NCBI GenBank assembly: GCA_003993805.1
Contig: RSEF01000001.1
Coordinates: 72,648,102 to 72,712,101 of the forward strand
Source of the DNA: Himantopus leucocephalus
Lineage: Eukaryota > Chordata > Aves > Charadriiformes > Recurvirostridae
Reading direction: 5' to 3'
DNA: 64,000 nt
Part shown: positions 39,101-51,298 of the stretch, in pieces
Numbering within the stretch: the stretch's first letter is position 1
Layout: every line of letters begins with the position of its first letter
Notes under the pieces: model-generated
What the model saw: only the letters and a program-made list of their open reading frames with translations
What the model was told of the DNA's origin: nothing
Database searches by the model: none
Translations under genes and position numbers: made by a program

Positions 39101-41289
39101 TGTCTACTATGAAAGGCCAGATGCTCAAATGGATTAAAGAGTGTCTAGCCTTTAAATCCCACAGCCACAAATCAACACTGACCTAGTGACCTAAAGTAAA
39201 ATTTAATACAGAATAAAAAAGTATTCAACAGCCACATATAGACCATTCAAGAAGGAAATAAAAAAATTGTTTGCTCAAGACTATGTGGACATTTACACAG
39301 CGCTCACCAGAGTATATAATAAGAGCTGGAGAATGCCAAATGTGAAGTCCCCTATTTATCCTTGAAACAGGTTTAGCAAAGGCAGTGGAAAAGCAAGCTT
39401 CTCAGCACACCACCAGCTAGCAATCAGGAGAAATCACCTCCGGAAGGGGTATACAAGCCATAACCTTTATGTCGATATGACTGTTGCTGTCCGTGAAGAC
39501 GTGCCAATGAGACAGTAATTCACATCCCCAGCGACAGCAAATCCTGTAGGCAACAGCTGCCTTACCAGGAACACATCACACACCAGCTACAGAATAACCT
39601 TGGGGTGGTTGCCCTTCCCTCCAGCTAGGTTCAGCGTAGCATCTGAAGGGTGAAAGTCTAATCTCTTTTCAAGCACAAAAGCTAATCTGCCTCCTGTGCC
39701 CTTTTAAACAACGCAATTACAGACCTGCAACTTGCACGTGTGAATAAGTCTACTGCAGCCCATTAAAAGCAACTTTCGCATAATTCACCCACTTCGATGG
39801 CAAACCAATACTTACATTCTGAAGATGGAAGGGGTTAAAAAAAAATATCTTTTTAATTACAAGATGATATGGCTCCCATCAAGAGCGCTCGCCCAGTTCC
39901 ACCAACATGCAAGTGTGACATGACATCTGAAGGGGCTTCAGGCATATATACCAGGCTCCCACAAGCACAAGAAAAGCTCGTACACCACAAACAGTTAAAG
40001 TACTTAAAGAAAGAAAAACCCCTCAACCGCCCCCACGCACTTTTGTGAGGCACCAAGACTTGGAAAGCATCTCATAGGTTAAAAATTTATCCTAGTCAAA
40101 TATGTTGCAATCGTGACTTATTAACCCCGTTGGTAACTTTCCTCCCAGACTCCACTGTACGGACATTTTAAGTGCATAAAAGCAGAGGGCAGATGGGTGG
40201 AATTAGGACTGACACAGTTTTAATTAAAAGCCTTTAGTAGTGCCCTCCCCTGTACCAAATAAAAATGGCAGTCCTGGCAAGAAGGATGCAGCATAAGAGC
40301 TTTATTTGAAAAGGGAAAGCCCACATGTGACTAAAAATATATGCTGAAGTAACATTCTGTCTATTTGGGGTACAACAAGGCTTTAAGAAATTAATTTTAA
40401 TGCTCCTCATTTAAGTCAGTAATTTGAACAACACACAAGCGTTCATCATGCATTTGCTATGAAAATATTTAATACTCCTTGCTCCTACAGCACAAAAAAA
40501 AAAAAAGTCTTTTATAGGACATCAAATCCTTAGAAGCACATATTTCTAATTTCATTTTCCCTTTTAAATGAAATCCTGCCATCAAAACAGTCACAATATT
40601 TGCAGAGTATCCTGAAAACTTGTGTCAAGTCTCTGTACAATTAAGCTTTATAAAAGAAAGAGTCCAAAATGTTTGGTCAGTTGGCGAGTTGGAAAGAGGG
40701 GCAGAGGGCGGGAACGAAGAGGGGAAAACCTGCTTCTGCATTCTGCCTCCCTTACGCTGCTTCCTCAGAGCAAGCTGCATAAAACACCCTAAACATCCAT
40801 TGTATCTCCAGCTCTGTTTGAACATTTCCCCCTCATCTCACCCCTCATGCCAGTACGAAAACCAAACACGTATTGCATCCAAAAAAATCACTCAGACAAA
40901 AAGCAATCAGCCTGAAAAGGCATGTAAATCAAATAGATGTGGCAGCGAACAGCATTTCATAAAGACAAGAGATATGAATTGCTCCATTTGTGTCAGTTTG
41001 GTCAGTTATTGTTCTGACTTACTACTTTAACAACCCCAAATTAAACTGCTTGAACTGAAACAGACAAAGATCTTTAAAATACATTCCCCCCCGCCCCTCC
41101 CCTTAACAATAAGCATTATTTCCGTGGTGCTACCATTCTTAAATCATAAAGCCACTGCACCAATTAAAAATTACCTACATACATAATGAATTTAGTACTG
41201 ACCTTGCAAAAAGCTTACTCCTCTTGGCTAGAAATCATTAACAGTTTTGGTAAAATCTTTTATGTGCTCCTCCAGCTAGCTAATTCCAG

Positions 41290-42260
41290 CCTTCCATTAA
41301 CGCACTCCATTGCGGATAATTGCCGACAGCACACGCTCCCCTGCTTTTGCTGGTTCCCAACCCAGCAAGGATAATCACATTCCAGCGGGGAGCGAACAGA
41401 TGGCAGCCTCCATGGTAACCAGTCCTCCCCAGCTAGTGGTAGCACTGGGAGACTCCCGGGGACTGGGCAACAAGCGCTCTTTGTGCTTGAGCCTTGCAAA
41501 GCCTTAGTGGAGGGAGAGCCAGCTCCCAGCGCTCACTGGGCATGCCTAGCAGGTGCCTTGCCTTCGCCAGCAGGCACAACACCTTAACAAAAGCTTGCAA
41601 CCAGGTTTAACCTTGACGCTGCCAATTCCTGCGTCGCGCAGGGGTGTGGGGGGGAGGAGGGGGCAAAACACACACTAAGATGGAGGTGAAGCTAGCGAGA
41701 GTTTGCATTTACTATTAAAACAGTGGGTTTGGAGAAATTAGCTGGGGACTGGTCTTCCCCCTGACAAAATGATTTTCTGAAGGCAGGCTTATTTTCCCCT
41801 GAATGGGTTTGATTTCAGCACGATGGGAATGTTTGCTGCCTGATCTCTATCTCCCAGATGTTGAAATTGCTCTCCCCCAGAAGACTATAATCTCCCATCC
41901 TGGGGTTTTAGTCAGTAAGAACTCCACAGACCCTTGCTTTTGGTCTCAGGGCTTCCGCCAGGCTTATCTGTTCCACATCTGCCGAGACCAACGCTGATTC
42001 AGCAGCAGGCAACACCGCTGTGCCTCTCTGCTGCCCAACCAGGCTGCCAGGAGAGGGGGGGGGGGGGGNNNNNNNNNNNNNNNNTGGAAAAGCCTTTTTT
42101 TTGCATCAAAGCCGTGCCTGAAACCACTGCTCTCGCAGGGCCAGATTCTGCACAGCTGCACACCTACACTGATGGTGTACACCGGCTCGGAGAAATTCCC
42201 ACCGCCGTTATCTGGAGGGGAAAGGGAAGTAGCTTTTCAAGAGCAACCGATAATGATCTT
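41290..42260. promoter_or_regulatory. GC-rich, CpG-bearing patch; possible alternative promoter or first exon
   Basis: Base composition rises well above the flanks and CpG dinucleotides cluster (for example GCGTCGCGCA at 41631-41640, and several between 41298 and 41480). G-rich runs lie at 41641-41663 and 42055-42068, the latter ending in a 16-base N gap (42069-42084). On the minus strand, the direction of FGD4, an ATG in perfect context (ACCATGG, 41413-41411) opens a 12-codon frame. These traits suit a promoter with a non-coding first exon, but no transcript signal can be proven, and the CpG density is modest. Confidence 0.3.
42055..42084. repeat. G14 run leading into a 16-base N gap
   Basis: Fourteen G (42055-42068) directly followed by N (42069-42084). 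Sequencing evidently failed at this homopolymer, so the GC-rich patch around it may be incompletely represented. Confidence 0.95.
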
Positions 42261-45200
42261 GTCTGCAAAATAAAAGAGAACTTTGAAAGAACATATTAAG
42301 GCTTTAAATACTGATGAGTTGCACAGCACCACGTCTCAAAATATTTAAGGTTCGAACTACCGGATGTGAAAAACAGCACGCAGCACAGTAGTCTATGGAC
42401 TCACCCTGTTGACGCATGCAAACTTTCTCTCCCCCCTCTCTCAAAACCATGCAGCGCTTATGACTAACAGCGCATAAAAAAAACTGTGGGTAATTTTACT
42501 TAAAGCTGAGCCAAATTTGGACTTCAAGTTCCTACATGCTAACTGAGGTCTGCTGAATTATTCTTTTGAGGAAGGGAAAATGGTTTCCTTTCTCCCTCAG
42601 TGGCACCTTTGATCTTATAGCTGGTCCTGCAGGGCAGTGTTTGCTCCTGTAAAAGACTGAAAGGCTGGAACCTACCATCATAAAAACGCCCATCTTTTCC
42701 TCTGGGTGACTCGAGGTACAGAGCTCAGTACTTCCCCCCACCCCCACCCCAAATTTTCAGTTTCCCTTGTCCTCACTGCATAAGGAAGTTAGTTTTCTTT
42801 CACAGCAAGCACAGTTAAATTTTTCTTACATTGCTAAGTGAGTGAGACTGCTATGAAACTGCTAGTGCATTAACAACGGAAGCCCCTCAGATCGCTGCTG
42901 ACAGGGCTTGAGTACCCACAAGCCATAGGAGAGTCCCCACAGCAGAAAGTGTGGCAGCTGAAGAGGTCCCAGACTTCAGAGGGGACTCACACAGCTCACA
43001 AGGGCGCTGCGGGTACCAGTGACAGGCGTGGGACCAAACCTCCCCTCCAGGGCTAGTAGATCATTCTGACTCATGCCACTAATTTCAACCCATTTTCTTC
43101 TTCTAAATAAGCAATCTTTACATTACCAAAAATTTCTTAAGCAACTATGGACACAAAACCTAATCATCCATCAGCAACAAGGGTAAAATAATGTAAGGAA
43201 GGAAGCCAATTTCCTATTTAACTTGCCAATTGTTAACAATAAAAAATTTTCAGTGTTTAAGTGTTATGAAACACACTGACAGCATTTCTTGTTTTGCCTC
43301 TTAAAAATAAAGGCCATGGCTCAGAAATTAGTTTTAATGTACTAATAGATTTTATGTATTTACGCATTTCTGGAAAAAACTGTAGCAACTACAATTCTTG
43401 GCAAACAGACTGACTACAAAATTGCAGGGATTCAAGTTCAGTTTCAGTCTTTTTTTTTTTCCTTCATGAAAAAGACATCCTACAAAGTAATTTTCTAGGA
43501 TTTATGTTAATTCTAACTTCGCCTTAAAAAAATGTTGTTTACTGAAATATTATAAGCAATTTTGGCATTGGAAAACCTGTTCCAGACACTGACAAAAATC
43601 CTTAGGCTGTTTTTGAACAAGTACTAGCTGTACTCATTATAGGAGGATTGCTAGCAGAATAAAGGACAACAGCAGTCAGAATCCATTTCAGCTTCTTACT
43701 TGGAATTTCTTTAAGTCTGATTTTACACATACAATGCACATATTTGAATAAACTGCATGGAGCAGCCATCACACAAAGAAAGGGGAGATGGGATGCACTA
43801 CAAATTTTGGCAGAGGCAATAAGTAAGTTACACGGAGCAACACTAAACAAGCATCCTCTGTATATGTGGCAAACGTTTTATTCAAACTACTTGAAAAGGA
43901 GAGAGGAAAACACCACATCCAAAATGCTTTTGAAGCAGGCTGGAGAAAGGAAAGAAAACTTAGCCCCTTATTCTTTGGCCCAGCCTGAGCCAGATAGGAG
44001 TTTAGGAATAAATTGTTTTTAGCTGGAAGACATTAATGAAAAATAAACAACATATTGACAACCTGTCTCCTGAATTGATTCCATTGAAGAGATTGTCTTT
44101 TATAACAATGACACCATGTGCTTCTGCTTCTTCCAGTCCCAGCTGCTACCTGATAAACCAAGACTTTGGTATTTTATGCAAGTTGATGGGGACTCAAACT
44201 GGACTTTAGAAATGTATCTTTTTCAAACTGGATAATTTTCTTTTTTTTTTGTGCGTGTGATGACCACTTAAAAATCTCTTCACCCAGAACAGGTTATGTG
44301 AATTTAGTATAAGCCACATTGACAGAAGTTAGTCTCAATTCTCTGCATAAGATTTGAAAGCTTTATTTATAAAGCCATCTACAGCATTTAAGTAACTGAC
44401 ACCAGGCCTCACACATGCATGGTTTTGAACTTTTGCCTATTTCTCATACCTGCTTTTAGACTTCTACTAAAACAACCTCGTAATTCCTGACAGTTATACC
44501 AACCATACATTACTGCCAGAGATAAAGCAACGCAATAGACCACTGATCTGCTCTATTATAGCATCACCTTTGTTTCTAAAAAGAAAGCAGCTTCAACATA
44601 GTATGTATGTATTTCTTTTAGCTTGATACCATCTGGCATTGAGGAAGTTCACTTCAAGGGAAACAGGATGTCTAAATTTTTAAGAATATAAAAAGATATT
44701 CTGTAAGCAGCTGTAAGGGCTGAAACTTGCAAAATTTCCTCTTACTTGTCCAGAATTCCAAGATTTAACAGTTTTTGTGATAAGCACAGAAGGGGTAAGA
44801 CTTCCACACTGGTCCTTTAAGATCCCTCTGTGTGACAGAGATGCTCTTCCAGTCTTATCTCAACTGACTGTCTTCCTAAATTAAAATACACTGTACTTTG
44901 CAGAAGGAAAGCAACAAATTAAAACCTTGCAGACAGCAAGTACTTCTTCAGCAGCACCTCCACAGACATAAAGCAAATGGAGACTTCACGCCTGGGTGAG
45001 TTGCACTCCCCTTACTTCCCAAGTGTTTTCAGGCCCCACGGATTTGCATTGTCACATGCTTCCTCAACGTCACAAGAAACAAGACTATGGAGTTTCTTCT
45101 TCTTTCACATGGTGCCGCCGTAGGCTGGGAGCACGCGTGCTAGGCGTGAGAAAAGGGGTAGCGCCTGTGTTGCTCTAGTTCTTACAGCTGCTGTTTGATT

Positions 45201-47990
45201 AAGTGATGTCAACGTTTTGAGGGATAGGCCTTTCCCTTCCAAACTGCTACTGCTTACAGAAGTGGGATTCACAGCAGGAAGATGAGCCATCTCCTTCTCA
45301 CCAGTTCAATGACATGGACTGTCTCCATCCACTGCAGCAATCATTCTTTCAGTGTTTACAACAGCTGTTTCTGTGGATGTTTATTTTTGGCAACTATCAT
45401 TAAAGAACAACAAAGAAACACGGACAGAGCTCAGACTAGGCCATCTTAGGGACCTATTCGGTGTACAAGCCTGAAAGTTATCCTTTCTTCATAGGCAGTC
45501 CTCCAGAAAAACTTTCAAGTTATGAAATTAAATTCCTTATAGAAATAGAAAAAACAACAGTTATACTGTTATGTCTCCAAAGATAGTTATTTTTCAGTTC
45601 AGAAACAGCACCAGCCCAATACACTGAAATACTTATTCCATAAACTGGAATTCCTCTAGTTTCCAAATACTTTATGGCACCTTTCCCACTGAGCTGTATC
45701 AGTAGTGCCTCCAAATTAGTAACAACTGTAGAAAAGGATATTGTTTTTTCTTTAAAGCCAATGCCAAAGCATATCTAGAGTTACTCAGGCACATTGATTA
45801 ATATAATTTTAAAGTATTATGTAAAGTAAATTATGTAAAATGTAGTTTTTGAAAAAATCCATCAATCCAAAGGCCCTAGATTAGAGCTCTTTCTCTAGTA
45901 AAGAAAATCGTCTTGGAAATTCCTGATGACAAAGAAACAGTTATCAGGACTTTTTGTAAACATAAAATTATTTTTGTCAATAGTAAAACATAGCACACGG
46001 AAGAGTTGTTAAGGAGAATGTACAACAGCACAGCCCCCTGAAGATGATCCTGCAGCTCAGGCCTTGCACATATAAGGCACAGGACAGCCCATATTGGTGG
46101 TATCTACCAAGAAGCAAGAGGTCTGGAGCTGCTTTTGCAAGTTGTGCATGAACAGAGAGAAGGGGAGAGCCAACATCCATTTACATTCCAACTGCAGAAT
46201 AAGCTGTGATACCAATGTTTTTCAATCCATCTGCATTAAAAAAAAAAAAAAAGAGGGNAAAAAAAAGAGGGATGACAAAAGCAGAGCTGGATTTTAGCTG
46301 AAAACTCAGTTCGTCAAGGTGGGACAATTCAGTTCAGTGTCTAGAAACAACCAACAATAAGGCACAGCAACCACCAGACATGCCTGATTATTTCTGCAAT
46401 CGCACAGAGCGTTTCCATGGAAAAGCTGCAGCCTCCTAGGTTTGACATTCAGCGTCTGACAGCTGAGCCAGCCAAAGCTCAGACATGCAAGGCTCAAAGA
46501 GAGATCACAGACAGCTCTTTGGACGTGGTTCTGAGCAATGCAAGAGTAAATCCAGTTCTGGGGGAGAGCCTAACCCCAGGGGCTCTGCTCTCTGCTCTTT
46601 ATTTACCAGTTAAGATCCCAATGAAAGCAGAACAGACATCAGAGTAGGACATGGGTGGGAACCGTGGCCATGGGGCTTTCCTTTCTCTTTAGGCTTTACT
46701 AAACAGTTTCTGAGAAGCCTGGATGGGAACTGCAGGATGGCTCTTCTACCCTGGCTTGGACAACTCCCGCCAGAACTTGTTAACAAAGACAGAAATGGTG
46801 TCTCCAGAAGAATAGCCTGTACATTCCCTCCTCTATAAAGTATCCTTCAGTAAAAATCACAAGCAGTAGGAGAGTAAGGAAATGTAAAGAAACCATACTA
46901 CCATAAAATAATTCAAGATGTTATATTCAGGGTGCTAGTCTCCTCCATGCAGATATAGGAAGTTCTCATACTTCATCAATTAAACTTGGGAAGAAAAGAA
47001 GTTGCTATAACTCCAGAACTTTAATTTATGCTTCACAGAGGTAATCTGAGGTAGAGGTGGTATTTGAGCTGTAAATATTACATCAGCATCCTTGTGCTTT
47101 AGCCCACTGCAGGTGGCTAACCTATTAGTGGCAAAGAATCCAGAAAAATTCTTAAAATGCATTTAGCAGACACATTCACATAATTCACATTGATTCGATT
47201 TAAATTCCTCTCCAAACTCGGCAGGCACCACTTTGCCACAGATTTCTAAGATCTCGAAACACCTGTGTTAGATCCAACACAAACTCTTCTGAGCAGTCTG
47301 TAACAGTTTTCTGCCCAAGCAACGGACTAATTTTACAAAACACCTTGCTTTTCCCTAGCCTGAAGCTCCTTCAGCAGGTTGACAGATAAGCCAGCAGTAA
47401 GCCATCTAAAGAAACCAAGCTCAGGTATTTGATCGGGCAGTCGTGGAGCATGCCCCCATCCATGCCTGCAGCTGACAGCTCCACTGTCAAGCAGAAGGAA
47501 AAGCAGTATCGCAGGATTTACTGGTAGGTGCCAAGGCCACACCAACAAAAGCTAAAAATTCCACCTACCTCCCATGCAAGCTCACACAAGCGAGTCCACC
47601 TTTTTACAACCCAAATTTACAGTACCACTTAGGCCCACAGTAACTATGCATTCCACTGCAATCAGCCAAAATATTCTTCCTTTTATTTTGTATATATTTC
47701 AATGGCTCAAAGTTCTCTTTGCAGTCTCCCTCCTCCCACAAGCATAAGCAACCAGTTTCACAACTGCAAAAAATGAAGGTTTTGGCAGAGACAATTTAGA
47801 AAAGTCTGATGAGTACTGGAGGTTTTAGTCACAGTTAGAACTTCCAGGTGGACGCATGACAGATATATGGCATTAAAGGCATACAGCACAAAACCACAGG
47901 TTATCTCTTTTTCAGATTATTTTCTATATAAGTAATAGGCCCTGTACAGCCTATTACTGTACAGCATTTCGCTTGCAGTAAGAATATCAG

Positions 47991-48240
47991 GGAGGCTTGT
48001 ATTTTTATTATTAACATTCAACACAACAAAGCAGGAGCCGTATCTTTCAAGGATGTTATTCTTTTGCTACAAGAGGCTGGGGAAGGATATTAGCACATGG
48101 GTCACTTCAATACCNTGGAGGCTTGTATTTTTATTATTAACATTCAACACAACAAAGAGGGAGCCGTATCTTTCAAGGATGTTATTCTTTTGCTATAAGA
48201 GGCTGGGGAAGGATATTAGCACATGGGTCACTTCAATACC
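47991..48240. repeat. Direct duplication around a single N (likely assembly artefact)
   Basis: Bases 47991-48114 and 48117-48240 are two 124-base copies with the same start (GGAGGCTTGTATTTTT) and the same end (GTCACTTCAATACC), differing at about three positions. The only bases between them are N (48115) and T (48116). Such a layout arises when overlapping contig ends, or two haplotypes, are placed side by side instead of merged. Confidence 0.9.
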
Positions 48241-50933
48241 TTGAACAACCTAGACTTCTCATATTTTGTCTTTAATTGCAGAAGTACTTACAACATATAA
48301 GGAAAAGGAAAAAAAATAAACAGCATAAATCAAGACATACCTACAAAGAAAGACTCCTACAGATTCCGAGAAATGAGTAATGACTGACATATATACATGC
48401 AAAGCAGAACTAACAAACAGATCTCGCTCACCAAAAAAAATTTTGGAAGCACTTTTGAAGTTTTGCTTGTCTTTGTTATAGCACTAGTGAGCTCAATGAG
48501 TCAAAACCATGCACTACAAACAGGGATGAATACTTAACAGCATTTCTGTGAACCTCAAGTAATACAATATTGTACATATATAGTGTACATAAACATTACA
48601 GTGAAATACTCCCCATCCAGTCTGCCTGTACTTACATTTTAAACAGCTAGCATATAGGCACGCTAGTAGATATAAGTATTATCTAAATTTCACTTTCAAG
48701 AAAAGAGCCATTTGGCGATGCACTGCTAGCTAACGATGTGGGTGGGCTGTAGTGACATGCACCACTTCGAGCCATAGTCTCAAAGATCATCACTATTCTC
48801 AGACTGCATGTGACAGAAAAATAGGATGGAAAGGTTAGGAAAGTGTCAGAAAATAAGTTCAAATTTGAACACAAATCCATCGTGTGCTGTGAGGAAGGTC
48901 ACAAGATTCAACTTCTCACTGCAGGGATAGCTGCCTTGGATCAACACAGCCGTGTTCTGCTGCTGCTCATCAGTTCAGTGCAACTGCCCTTCGACGCTGA
49001 CAGACGACTTCCCCTTTCTCAACAACAGCAAGAAACACGCTTTCTTGTTGATATTAGTGGAAAATCTAGATCTAGACTACAGAATGCACTTCTGCATAGA
49101 CAAGTTTGCTCACAGGCTACTAGAGCACTTATTTGACCCCTGCTGTCTTCTAATTCTTTAAGAGAGATCTCTAAGTATATCAGCGACAGGCCACATTGAG
49201 AAAACTATGTATATACTTATTTTCAAAGATTTGTGAGACTCTCCCACAGGTCATAAATTTACTTCAAAAACAGTAAACTATTAAAAAAAAGGCAAAAAAA
49301 AAAAGAGGTCTACTTACAGCTACCCATGCCTTATATAAGAATGTCATTACTGTGAGCAGAAATCCTTACATTCCAATGTTTTTGTGCAAGTAACTCTACC
49401 CATCTAGGAGACAGTCCTTAAACTGATGACAGAACGCTTTCAACTCATTATATGAAAAAGGAAGTTCTGGATTTCATAACTTACTGACATAGCTCAGGAA
49501 ATAAGCAACAAGAAATATTTCAACACATACTAACAGCAGATTGTGTGAGTGGGCACTTAAGTCAAAGAAAATGTTTCTTTAAAAAGAAATAAAATCCTAA
49601 CAGGTCAAGATTCACTTGACTCCGTGCCATCAATAAGAAGAAATCTATAGCTATGTTCTATTCCACATTATATAAGCTACATTCCTGTCACATCTTTAAG
49701 ACCTTTCAAGAACCCTCACTTCTTAAGAAAATAACGGGCAGCTCTGGCAATGCAGAATGGCTGTCACTCAATGTAGAAGAGTGGTTCTGCATTTTAGTTT
49801 GTGAAGAACTAGAAACGAATATATTCAGGGAAAGGATTTGTATAAGTTGCTTCCACTTGTAGTCTCGCTACTCTTTTAATAGTATTAAACTGTCTAGTAG
49901 TGAGCTATTTAATATCTTCCAGTACTAGGAAACTTGCAAATATTAGATTTTTCATGTTGATATTTGGTGCTCTTCCATTTTTGCTTCTCATCTTTGTAGT
50001 CTTTAGACACAACTTCAGCAGAAGGTCTCTGAGCCTTCTACTGCTAGATGTTTGAGCCATGCAAAATTTAGCACAGAAAAATGTAAGCAGTGACTGCCAA
50101 AACCTTCTGACTCTTTTCTGCATTGACTATTACATTACTGAAGTGGTACTAGAGAATTTTCAGGCAGAATAAAAGACTTTACATTTTCCAGCACACCACA
50201 GTAACGAACCCTTATGACAAAATCCCATGGCATCAAGCAGAGATGATGCCAGCAGCTTTCTTTAGAAAGCTTTCTAGACAGCCAGATACCTGTCACTCTA
50301 CCCACTCCATGCAGCTTCTTCACAAGTCCACTAAATACTCCACTCCTCATTTTAGGTACATTACAGGCAGGAAAAAAAGCCTATTTCAACAGTTTACCGA
50401 AAACATGAGGTGTAAACTATGTCATACAAACCACTGTGTGTAACTAACTGCCTCCTTCAGTCAGTCTTTTTCCTTTGAAGTCGTAATGTGTGAATTCCTT
50501 TATAAGTACAACTTATAGGCATAAGCTGTAGAAAAGTATTACTTGAAAAAACAGGTAGTATTGGTATCTCTCAGTATATTTGAAGTCTCAAGTCCTGGCA
50601 ACAGTAGAATAATTATAGCAAATCTGAGGTGCCACATGAAAGAGTTTCACAGCCCTCATATTGGGAAAAGCTTGAAATCATCAAAAAGTTACAAAATTAA
50701 GCAAATAAAGAAACAAAATCTTTTACAGCGGTTTTGGGTTCTTTTGTTGTTCTTTTAGTTTGAGAAACTACTGAAGACTTTGTTGACTTCCATGATAGTA
50801 AGATAAAATCATAATGCAAAGCTGAAAAACAAATGGATAAATGCTTGCAAAGTCAAGATGAATTGCCCCATACATGCTAAGGGTCCCTGCAAAACGGTGC
50901 CTTTCACAAACAGCTGCATTAGGAAGACTCCAA

Positions 50934-51298
50934 TGACACCCACTGGAATACCTCCCCCTGAAGTGGAGTTTTTTTTAAAAACAGGAGGCATTATGAGCTA
51001 AACCAAAGTGAGGAGCGTGCATCTACTGCACTATTGCTTCATGAAATATGAAAATTTAGATTTCAGAAAACTGTCATTTAATGATCAATAACACAGTTCT
51101 AGAAATACATGAATGNGTGACACCCACTGGAATACCTCCCCCTGAAATGGACTTTTTTTAAAAACAGGAGGCATTATGAGCTAAACCAAAGTGTGGAGCG
51201 TGCATCTACTGCCCTATTGCTTCATGAAGTATGAAAATTTAGATTTCAGAAAAGTGTCATTTAATGATCAATAACACAGTTCTAGAAATACATGAATG
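50934..51298. repeat. Direct duplication around a single N (likely assembly artefact)
   Basis: Bases 50934-51115 and 51118-51298 are copies of about 182 bases, both starting TGACACCCACTGGAATACC and ending ACATGAATG, separated by N (51116) and G. They differ at about six positions and by one T in a T-run. Confidence 0.9.

Larger units (their letters stand above)
28827..41289. other. Upstream FGD4 region or 5' UTR intron, no coding exon recognised
   Basis: The 5' UTR of the start exon continues into the first bases here, but no transcription start is visible. Contents are a (GGA)n stretch, an A/C tract and T/G tract pair near 30.0-30.15 kb, a 15-base tandem repeat at 31557, a short CA repeat, a CR1 3' sliver near 36.1 kb and scattered A-runs (34464-34479). 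Open frames are short and unremarkable. No trace of a neighbouring gene was recognised. Confidence 0.6.

Noticed and set aside
40620..41030. Plus-strand open frame of 136 codons
   Set aside because: Low-complexity composition with no recognisable family. Length is within chance expectation.
42960..43020. CACAAGGGCGCTGCGGG considered as a CTCF site
   Set aside because: It lacks one G of the AGGGGGCGC core and the upstream CC; too weak to report.
48053..48244. Plus-strand open frame containing an internal repeat
   Set aside because: The repeat is produced by the duplication across the N at 48115, so the frame is an assembly artefact.
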